Below are positions 52,797 to 59,178 of a stretch of 64,000 nt of DNA, piece after piece. Position numbers and translations under genes: made by a program. Numbering within the stretch: position 1 is the stretch's first letter; each line of letters begins with the position of its first letter. This DNA comes from Patescibacteria group bacterium (lineage in GTDB: Bacteria; Patescibacteriota; Patescibacteriia; 2-12-FULL-60-25), in contig JARGGJ010000003.1 of assembly GCA_029210915.1 (NCBI GenBank), positions 1-64,000 on the forward strand, in the 5' to 3' direction. The notes beneath the pieces were generated by a model. It had not been told where the DNA came from. It worked only from the letters and a program-made list of their open reading frames with translations, and made no database searches.

Positions 52797-53111
52797 ATGT
52801 TGTTCGCAGCCATCCTGTCCGCCCTCGTCCTCGCCGTTCTTGTCATGCTCCCCCTCACCGAGCTCTCGCTCACCCGCGCAGCTCACGCAGAGCTCTACGG
52901 CCTCGAGACGGAACCGGTGACCATCCGGACGAACGGAATGGGGACAGTGTTCCTCATGATGGAGTTCGTCCGGTTGGAGGAGCGGGAGGTTGCTGAGCGC
53001 GCGCTCGCGGAGCGCTACGTGGAAGGGGACGCTCTCCCCCTCCATGCCCCGCTCTTCGAGCTCCCGCTGTTCGCGCCGCTCCCCGCGGCCAACGACCAGC
53101 GCGCCGCCTAG
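52797..53111 (+). CDS. small membrane protein of GC-rich block
   Basis: 104 residues from the ATG at 52797 (AAAGGAG seven bases upstream). An N-terminal helix (LFAAILSALVLAVLVMLPLTEL) is followed by a charged part rich in Glu, Arg and Leu (FVRLEEREVAERALAERYVEGD) and a Pro-rich end. Codons end mainly in C or G, unlike the rest of the window. No family recognised. Confidence 0.65.
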   Translation: MLFAAILSALVLAVLVMLPLTELSLTRAAHAELYGLETEPVTIRTNGMGTVFLMMEFVRLEEREVAERALAERYVEGDALPLHAPLFELPLFAPLPAANDQRAA

Positions 53112-53505
53112 TGCAATGCTAGGCGACCGGGTTTCTACGTTCCCGGTCATCAAAGAACGTTCCTTAGTGGCTGTAATGGCCGATGCCTGGAGGTCAAGGC
53201 AAAAAAACAGACTGCTCTGCAGTCACCTCGCTCACTAAACAATCTCGTTTAGTGAGCTCTCGAACCGAGATGTCGATGATAATCGACGGCTCGGTTCGGA
53301 AATCTCCCAAATCACGCTTTGCGTGATTGTCCCTCTTTGTTAAAGAGGGTCACGGACAACGGAACATTTAAAAAACATTTAAAATGTGTAGGGATAACCC
53401 TTGTGGTTATCCGTGCTGTAAAACCAGTACGGACAATCAAAAGAGTTATCCCTACAAACAACCTTAGAAACAGATAAAAACCTGTTTCTATACAAGGAGA
53501 CATAA
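53112..53505 (+). repeat. hairpin chain and palindromic element, copy 2
   Basis: Perfect hairpins: GACCGGG/CCCGGTC (53125-53148), CTCACTAAAC/GTTTAGTGAG (53231-53256), CGAACCGAG/CTCGGTTCG (53261-53298) with inner TCGAT/ATCGA, AATCACGC/GCGTGATT (about 53312-53330), CCTCTTT/AAAGAGG (53332-53347). Then 53387-53454 is the GTAGGGATAACC...GTTATCCCTAC element. No frame. Confidence 0.85.
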
Positions 53506-53799
53506 ATGCTGAACCTCGCCATCACCCTCACCGTCACCGCCATCGTCGTCGCTTTCTGGAGCCGGTGGGGATTTCGGGTGATGGGGATGCTTTCAGCATT
53601 CCTCACACCGGCCGAACCCGCCCACCAGCGGGTCAACATCAATCGTCGCCAGAGAGACGGCTACAAGGCTCTCCTTAGGGAGGCTGAGTGGCGCGAACTC
53701 GAAGGAGCAACTCTCCTTCGAGAGACACTCGAAAGCGACGACGAGCTTGCGCGAGCCTACCTCGCGCAACTCGAAACCCGCAACCGCAAGGTTGTGTAA
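53506..53799 (+). CDS. small membrane-anchored protein of GC-rich block
   Basis: 97 residues; AAGGAG six bases before the ATG. One N-terminal helix (LNLAITLTVTAIVVAFWSRWGF), then a helical, charged domain (RRQRDGYKALLREAEWRELEGATLLRETLESDDELARAYLAQLETRN). Not recognised. Same GC-rich codon use as its neighbours. Confidence 0.65.
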   Translation: MLNLAITLTVTAIVVAFWSRWGFRVMGMLSAFLTPAEPAHQRVNINRRQRDGYKALLREAEWRELEGATLLRETLESDDELARAYLAQLETRNRKVV

Positions 53800-53802
53800 A
53801 TA

Positions 53803-53918
53803 CTTGGCGCAATGCCAAGAAGTCGCCCCAATAACAATCTGGGCGCCGAACCAACCGATGTTCGTAAAAAAGAGGTCGTAATATCACGGGGTGGCTCCGT
53901 GACGCGTAGATAATACGC
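53803..53918 (+). promoter_or_regulatory. four hairpins between 53506 gene and tRNA-like element
   Basis: CTTGGC-GCAAT-GCCAAG (53803-53819), CGCCC/GGGCG (53824-53845), CACGG/CCGTG (53885-53901), GCGTA/TACGC (53904-53918). Together with the next element they form a 220-base structured run without a frame. Confidence 0.65.
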
Positions 53919-53938
53919 GGTCAATATTCGCACTTTCT

Positions 53939-54025
53939 GGCATCGACCATCGAAAAATGAGCGGGTTGCTCAGCCGGACCTCCGGTGGATGGTGATGTGA
54001 GTAGGTTCAACTCCTACCGATGCCA
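53939..54025 (+). ncRNA. tRNA-like element without normal cloverleaf
   Basis: GGCATCG (53939-53945) pairs with CGATGCC (54018-54024), and a T-arm GTAGG-TTCAACT-CCTAC (54001-54017) abuts the 3' acceptor strand exactly as in tRNA; discriminator A and then CT. The T-loop matches TTCRANY. The 55 bases between do not give D and anticodon arms; instead ACCATC/GATGGT closes two small hairpins GAGC-GGGTT-GCTC and GCCGG/CCGGT. 86 bases long. It could be a degenerate class II tRNA, a tmRNA-like remnant or a functional mimic. Confidence 0.55.
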
Positions 54026-54366
54026 CTACTTAACCCTCCAAAGTTTTTTGCTAAGGAGGGTGATTCAATCGGCTGCATCATTCTAAAGATGGTGCACCTA
54101 AGAATCGCGAACCGTACATAGAGCCCCAATAGCCCTAACCGGCAATCGGCTCCTAAGATGTTAGCGACGAATCTACCCAAAAATCCGGTCCACCGCTTTT
54201 TAGCACAGGATCTGGTTGGTAGAAAAATCAAAAACAACTTATGCAAATTCCAAGCGGCAACATGGTGTTGCTGTGCGGAAACGGTTCTTCCCGGAAACCG
54301 GTGGCGCCCATGGCCACCTCCAACATAGAGATGTCGTTTCAAACGCGTCTCTCTGGAGAATATAAA
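54026..54366 (+). other. non-coding stretch before zinc-ribbon gene 1
   Basis: A frame upstream of the 54367 ATG is open but has no SD and intergenic-like sequence. CGGTTCTTCCCGGAAACCG (54283-54301) and AGAGATGTCGTTTCAAACGCGTCTCTC (54328-54353) are hairpins; the second lies just before the SD. Confidence 0.5.
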
Positions 54367-55332
54367 ATGACAAAGTCCGCCACAGCCGCCACCACCACCG
54401 TTTCCACCACCTCCTCCGCCTCGGACGAGGCGATGGACATCCTCCGCGAGGCCAATGGTCTCTACGAAAAGGCACCCCCCGCCTCGGAGGAGCGACCCAG
54501 TCTCCACCTCCTTACGCCTCCCCCGCCCCCCGCGGTGAGTGAGGTCAAGGAGCTCCCCGAACCTCCGCGCCCGACTGTGGTCGTCCATGTCTGCGATTGC
54601 GGAGCAACTTGCGCGGACGTGGCATGGTGCCACGAGCTCGAGATGTGCAAGACCTGTGCAGCTCTTCTCGTCAGGAAGGCTGAGCAAAAAATGTGGTTCT
54701 GCGCTTGCGGAAATCGTAAGTTGGACAAAGACTACGATCTCTGCGTGCCCTGCCACAAGGCACTGCTCAAGGAGCAGGCGGCAGAAAGAGCAGCGGCAGA
54801 AGCCGCCAAGCTCGTCTGCCCCAAGTGCGGTGGCAAGAAGGATGAGGCATATCACAAGATGTGCCGAAGTTGCTTCACCGCCTCCCGCCCTGTGCCTGCG
54901 CCTCGCCCTCAGCAGGCTCGCAAGGTCAACGGCCGCGAGGTACCCAAGTACAAGGTGGACCCGCGAGTGCAGGCGAAAGCCAACGCCCGAGCCAAGCTCG
55001 GTCAGGAGCTCCTCGCCGCCCACCGCGCCGGTACGCTCGATAAGAGCTTCACCGGTGCGAAGGCGACGATGGACAAGGCGGACAACGCCATGGTGTGCAT
55101 CGCCTACAACGGCGAGAGCTACACCCTGGTCGACCCGGCCAAGGTCAAGGCAATCGCCGAACGCAAGGCCGAGGCTGCCAAGGCTGCCCAGACTGCCCAA
55201 GCCGAGGCCGCCCGCAAAGCCGCCGAGGCACGCAAGGCCGCAGCGGAACTCGCCAAGGCCAACAAGTCCAACGAGCCCAAGAAGGGCAAGAAGGACAAGT
55301 CCGGTGGCAAGGGTAAAAACAAGGGTAAGTAG
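54367..55332 (+). CDS. zinc-ribbon protein with lysine/alanine-rich tail
   Basis: 321 residues from the ATG at 54367 (GGAG upstream). Thr/Ser-rich start, then Pro-rich (LLTPPPPPAVS), then a cysteine-rich part at about residues 78-185: C-D-C-G-x2-C, C-x2-C, C-A-C-G, C-x2-C, and C-P-K-C ... C-R-S-C, enough for three zinc sites. A middle region (VNGREVPKYKVDPRVQAKANARAKLGQELLA) leads to a long Ala/Lys/Glu helix and ends in K/G repeats like histone H1 tails. Nucleic-acid binding is likely but inferred. Overlapping long frames in other phases are shadows of the GC bias. Confidence 0.72.
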   Translation: MTKSATAATTTVSTTSSASDEAMDILREANGLYEKAPPASEERPSLHLLTPPPPPAVSEVKELPEPPRPTVVVHVCDCGATCADVAWCHELEMCKTCAALLVRKAEQKMWFCACGNRKLDKDYDLCVPCHKALLKEQAAERAAAEAAKLVCPKCGGKKDEAYHKMCRSCFTASRPVPAPRPQQARKVNGREVPKYKVDPRVQAKANARAKLGQELLAAHRAGTLDKSFTGAKATMDKADNAMVCIAYNGESYTLVDPAKVKAIAERKAEAAKAAQTAQAEAARKAAEARKAAAELAKANKSNEPKKGKKDKSGGKGKNKGK

Positions 55333-55375
55333 CTCGCACTTTTAAGGGAGATGTGATGACTCCCTAATCACAAAC

Positions 55376-55575
55376 ATTCATCACACCACTCGCCCAATCG
55401 ATCTCGATTGGGCCTTTGACTAAAATCCCCCAATCCAGCGCTTTGCGCAGGATATCCCCCTTTTCCGCCATAGGCGGATCCGCCTATGGCGGAAAAGGGG
55501 GTCTCGATGGAGGGTTTTTGAGAAGTAACATTCCCCCTGCCCCCGTCAGCTGAGCTGAGCTCTGCTTTCAGAAAG
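55376..55575 (+). repeat. hairpin module A of GC-rich block
   Basis: ATTCATCACACCACTCGCCC, then the terminator-like GCCCAATCG-ATCT-CGATTGGGC (55393-55414), then CCCCCTTTTCC...GGAAAAGGGGG with a palindromic loop, then GGTCTCGATGGAGGGTTTTTG, AGAAGTAACATTCCCCC and a closing AAAGGGGGTTGTA. Module B at 56459-56612 has the same parts in the same order, with shorter loops. Confidence 0.88.
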
Positions 55576-55615
55576 GGGGTTGTAAATAAATCCGCCGCAT
55601 CCCGACGGATTGCAC

Positions 55616-55685
55616 GTAGGGGCGCATCCTTGTGATCGCCCGTGCTAAAAACCACAGCACGGATAACCACAAGGGTTATCCCTAC
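55616..55685. repeat. palindromic element GTAGGG...CCCTAC, copy 3
   Basis: GTAGGGGCGCATCCTTGTGATCGCCCGTGCT faces AGCACGGATAACCACAAGGGTTATCCCTAC. The left arm is changed (GCGC/GATCGCC) while the right arm is the same as in copies at 50259 and 53387. Confidence 0.85.
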
Positions 55686-55730
55686 AAAATACACAACCAA
55701 ATCCCGCAAAATGCGGGGAGGAGATTTCAG

Positions 55731-56420
55731 ATGAACAGCACGCAGACCGCCGCCGCCTCCACTTCCAACCCCAGCTCCCGCACGGTCCGCCTCGCAAAGG
55801 AGTTCATTCGTCTCAATACGAAGTTCTCCAAGCAAAATCTCCACGACCATGCGCTCACCAATGCGAAAGTCGCAGAGAACGCGCGGAAAGCAGTGGCTCT
55901 CAACGAGAACCGGAGTTTCCCGAATCTGGAGCCAATCACTCCGGAAGATGTCTCGTGCGCGGTTCGGGAGATGCTCGCATACGAGCGCGAGCTGCGCCGT
56001 GGCAAAATCGAAGAGGAGCGCAAAGCGCGCCTCGTCGAATGCCCGGCTTGCGGCATCAAACGCCGCGACCCGCGGTTCGAGCACTGCGCTGTTTGTGCTA
56101 GGCTCGACGCGGAGAACGAGGCGCTCATCAAGGCCGGCAAGCTGAGGCCCGGTACGCCGCTTTCCCTAGAAGAAATCGACGCCATCGCGGTTCAACAGCA
56201 AACCGCGGCCACAGAGGAGCTGTATGTACTTTGGTACAGAGGTCAGCTCCCCGAAGGCTGTGAAGTTTTGGAAATAAACGAAACCCAAATCCACATCCAA
56301 TCTAGGAACCCGGATGTGCTTTGGAAAATCGACTTTTCCGAACTTCTGCCAGCCAGATCGTCCGAACCCTCCATCGAATCCATCGACCAGGGTTGGGACA
56401 TCGAGGCTGTCGCCGCGTAG
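55731..56420 (+). CDS. zinc-finger protein 2 of GC-rich block
   Basis: 229 residues from the ATG at 55731 (GGAGGAG upstream). The first 110 residues are helical and basic. One zinc site C-P-A-C-G-I-K-R-R-D-P-R-F-E-H-C-A-V-C at about 104-122 resembles the CPKCGGKKDEAYHKMCRSC part of the 54367 protein, so the two may be related. The last 60 residues (TEELYVLWYRGQLPEGCEVLEI ... DVLWKIDFSELLPA) have lower GC codons and a beta-rich look. Flanked by hairpin modules A and B. Confidence 0.68.
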   Translation: MNSTQTAAASTSNPSSRTVRLAKEFIRLNTKFSKQNLHDHALTNAKVAENARKAVALNENRSFPNLEPITPEDVSCAVREMLAYERELRRGKIEEERKARLVECPACGIKRRDPRFEHCAVCARLDAENEALIKAGKLRPGTPLSLEEIDAIAVQQQTAATEELYVLWYRGQLPEGCEVLEINETQIHIQSRNPDVLWKIDFSELLPARSSEPSIESIDQGWDIEAVAA

Positions 56421-56458
56421 CGCACACCCCCAGGTTATGTGATGAAACCTGTTTCTTA

Positions 56459-56612
56459 ATTCATCACACCACTCGCCCAATCGATCTCGATTGGGCCTTT
56501 GACTGAAATCCCCCACTCCGACGTACGTCGGAGATCCCCCTTTGCTAAAGGGGGTCTCGATGGAGGGTTTTTGAGAAGTAACATTCCCCCTGCCCCCTTT
56601 CAAAAAGGGGGT
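56459..56612 (+). repeat. hairpin module B of GC-rich block
   Basis: It has the same order as module A: ATTCATCACACCACTCGCCC, GCCCAATCG/CGATTGGGC, CCCCCTTT-GCT-AAAGGGGG, GGTCTCGATGGAGGGTTTTTG, CCCCCTTT-CAA-AAAGGGGG, TTGTA. The loops are three bases instead of the 10-30 in module A. Confidence 0.88.
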
Positions 56613-56669
56613 TGTAGCATAGCAACCACAGAGACCCTCCAACGGAGCGTCTCAGCTAAGGAGAAAAAA

Positions 56670-57008
56670 ATGAATCATAAGCAGATCCCGGACATCGTAG
56701 GCTTGGGACAGTTCTTGGTACGAAAGGGTACAGACTGGAAGCCGAAGGCTTTCATCGTCCTCGCCCTCCTTTACCTGTTCTTCCCTGTCGACATCCTGCC
56801 CGACGCCCTACCCGTCGCAGGACTTTTCGACGATGCGGGCCTAATGGCCCTCTCGCTTTGGTGGCTTTCATACGCCACCAAAAAATACAACATCTCCCTC
56901 CTCGGCGAAGGCGAGGCTTCGAAGCCCGCCGAACTCGAGGAGAAACCGCCCGCAAGCGTCATCGACGCCAAGGGTGAGGAGGTCAAAGAACCCGATTCGG
57001 GTCAATGA
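56670..57008 (+). CDS. DUF1232 family small membrane protein
   Basis: 112 residues from the ATG at 56670 (AAGGAG upstream). The DUF1232/YkvA core is seen: IVLALLYLFFPVDILPDALPVAGLFDDAGLMALSL (split across the helix pair), with the family D-x-L-P-D and D-D-A motifs. A charged C-terminal tail follows. The family is found in membranes of many bacteria, role unknown. Last gene of the GC-rich block. Confidence 0.85.
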   Translation: MNHKQIPDIVGLGQFLVRKGTDWKPKAFIVLALLYLFFPVDILPDALPVAGLFDDAGLMALSLWWLSYATKKYNISLLGEGEASKPAELEEKPPASVIDAKGEEVKEPDSGQ

Positions 57009-57245
57009 CCTCAAAAGCTACAAGGTTTTCGAGAAGTTCCCTCGGCTCACGCTCGTCCCTCGAAGTTCGAAGAACGTAGTGGGACCAAAAACTTCTCCTT
57101 ATCCACTTGCGCATCAATTTGATGCATAAATGAATATTGCGCAAACTTGATTGTTATCAAGTTTTTTTGTTATTAAAAAGATATCGCACACGCGATACCT
57201 AAATTCTTAATTTTTAATTCTTAATTCTTAATTTTTATTTGGTAA
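57009..57245. repeat. end of GC-rich block and word repeats
   Basis: CCTCGAAGTTCGAAGAACGTAGTGGGACC (57057-57087), TTGCGCATCAATTTGATGCATAAATG hairpin-like words (57105-57131), and TTCTTAATTTTTAATTCTTAATTCTTAATTTTT (57204-57236). No gene and no clear terminator for the block. Confidence 0.7.
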
Positions 57246-59177
57246 TTATTTGATGACGACTCCCTTACCAGCTGCATTTTCATCATTTTGCAAATCCGTA
57301 TTAACTTGCTTCAAAACCAATAAAACAGTGTCTTTAATATCTTCATCGGTAGCATTAAATGTAATGCTTTCCATCAGATTCGCAAATCGGCCATCATCGG
57401 CGGCAATTGGAGTTAAACCAATATTAAATTGAACTTCCGCCTCCCCAACATCCTCGGGCATTTGATTCAAATTCCAGTGCAACATCCTATCTTCCGCGGT
57501 ATAACTAAACTCCCCCGCACTGCTGGTTGCAACTTCATTAAAAGAAACGTTTCGGGGCAACTTGGCGTTTACTTCGATATTTTTTAACGAATGTACGGTT
57601 TTATTTATTTTCCAAATTATTCTGTAATTTGTTGTTTCCCCAACTTTTGGAGGCAATGGCCCCGAGCCAAGAGGCGCACCCTCTTCCGAGTAATATCTTG
57701 CCTCGGCGGAAAGCGAAACATCCGACAATAAAATAAATGTCATTGGTGCCATCGTGATGGTACGGTTCAATTCGGTTTCTCCAACCGCGCGCACATCGGC
57801 TGAAACGTTTACCCTAAGAGCAACAGCTCCTTTATCGGGCGCCGCGATAACAATCGGTAAACCTACGTCTATGCTCCCACTACCCCTGGAGGCTAAAGAT
57901 TCCAAATCACTCAATACTTTTTTATTCCAAACAATTTCATTCCCCACAAGAGTTGTTGTTACGGAAGAAGTAATTCGATTCACATCAACCAAAGTTTTAG
58001 ATTCCAATACTTCTCCTGTATCAATATCAATAGTTTCCAATTTCATCTTTATAACGATGTCAGACAATGTCTCATCTGCCATGTTCTCGTACCCGATAAT
58101 ACCTCTTAAATCATCACCATAAGAAACCGACCTTTGCTGTTGCTCCGATCCGTTTACAATAAAATTTAAAGATAAATCACCGGCCAACACGGGCACAACC
58201 GCCTCGGCTTTATGCATTGGTAAAAACTGATTATTAACACCCTTTCTACCGGCTTCTGCAAAAACCTCAGCATCACCTCCATAACCGGAAGCAAATGTAC
58301 CAAGCATAATAAATTCCGTCTCGACTCCCGGCTCTAAATCGCCAATGGACTTTTCAAATACTCTCCCTTGAATTGTTGACGTTCCCATTACTTCCGAATT
58401 CGGGGCAAAACCTTCCGGAATTGTAAATTGTACCAACATATCTTTTAGTTTATCCGTACCTGTATTTTTTAGATGATAAATTAAAGAAATACTATCACCG
58501 GGTACGGCCTTTTCCGGTACTTGTATAAAACCATCTATAACCGTTTCCGAATATTCTATCTTTTTAGTCGCCATTGCTTCAAAATCGCTGGAATAATTTG
58601 CCGGCCTATAAGTTGCAATAGTTTGAACCGCAGAAATAGTACCCAGCGCTCCTGTAAAAGTACCGCGTACCTTAATTGTACCCCGCTCTTCGGCAGCTAA
58701 TGCACCCAACTTCCAAACATGGCCATCCTCTGTTGGCTCAGGTTTTATTTCGGTTACGACAAAATCCGTTGGAAAATTTACCCTAAGATCCACATAGGCC
58801 AAAGGTTCTTGTAATGGATTTCTATAATTAATGAAATACGTAAATTCCTGCCCCAAAGCAATCTTCTCAGGGCCAACTATTTCTATGTCCAAACCCCTTC
58901 CACTAAAACCCTGAAAAGTTTTAAAATAAGCAAAACCCGCCCATGCCGTGGTTACCAACAATAATAAACCGGCACATACGGATGCCGTAATCCAAATCCA
59001 GCGCTTGCTTTTGATTCTTTCCAACTTTGTCATGTCGGGCATCTCGCCTTCATCCGCTTCATAAATTGTTCTAAGGCTTTGATCTACCGAATCCATATTT
59101 AAATCGGATTCTTCTAAAATCTTGTCTTTTATCTGTTTCTTAACTTCCTTTTCTTTAGAATCCTTTTTATTAACCAT
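57246..59177 (-). CDS. large membrane-anchored extracellular protein (DUF11-like repeats)
   Basis: 643 residues. An acidic N-terminus (about 55 residues inside), one helix at about 57-80 (RWIWITASVCAGLLLLVTTAW), and a long outer part made of beta-sandwich repeats typical of DUF11/CARDB-type surface proteins: PEKIALGQEFTYFINYRNP, EKAVPGDSISLIYHLKNTG, SLSAEARYYSEEG ... VGETTNYRIIWKIN. It starts one base after the DUF4012 stop, so it is translated from the same mRNA. Probably part of the cell-surface layer or adhesion; inferred. Confidence 0.75.
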   Translation of the reverse strand: MVNKKDSKEKEVKKQIKDKILEESDLNMDSVDQSLRTIYEADEGEMPDMTKLERIKSKRWIWITASVCAGLLLLVTTAWAGFAYFKTFQGFSGRGLDIEIVGPEKIALGQEFTYFINYRNPLQEPLAYVDLRVNFPTDFVVTEIKPEPTEDGHVWKLGALAAEERGTIKVRGTFTGALGTISAVQTIATYRPANYSSDFEAMATKKIEYSETVIDGFIQVPEKAVPGDSISLIYHLKNTGTDKLKDMLVQFTIPEGFAPNSEVMGTSTIQGRVFEKSIGDLEPGVETEFIMLGTFASGYGGDAEVFAEAGRKGVNNQFLPMHKAEAVVPVLAGDLSLNFIVNGSEQQQRSVSYGDDLRGIIGYENMADETLSDIVIKMKLETIDIDTGEVLESKTLVDVNRITSSVTTTLVGNEIVWNKKVLSDLESLASRGSGSIDVGLPIVIAAPDKGAVALRVNVSADVRAVGETELNRTITMAPMTFILLSDVSLSAEARYYSEEGAPLGSGPLPPKVGETTNYRIIWKINKTVHSLKNIEVNAKLPRNVSFNEVATSSAGEFSYTAEDRMLHWNLNQMPEDVGEAEVQFNIGLTPIAADDGRFANLMESITFNATDEDIKDTVLLVLKQVNTDLQNDENAAGKGVVIK

Positions 59178-59178
59178 A

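Noticed and set aside
53939-54025. Canonical tRNA
   Set aside because: Only acceptor and T-arm fit; no D-arm with GG and no seven-base anticodon loop on a five-pair stem could be placed.
54007-55200. 397-codon open frame on the minus strand opposite the zinc-ribbon gene
   Set aside because: Its product is Gly/Leu/Arg-rich without domains, it has no SD, and the plus frame has zinc motifs, an SD and the third-position GC expected of a gene. It is a shadow of the GC bias.
54539-55345. 268-codon plus-strand frame overlapping the zinc-ribbon gene in another phase
   Set aside because: The product is Arg/Pro/Ser-rich low complexity and has no SD; explained by the alanine/lysine-rich codons of the real gene.
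55368-56185. Long minus-strand frames opposite zinc-finger gene 2
   Set aside because: They run through hairpin module A and the palindromic element and have no SD; the plus frame has SD and zinc motif.
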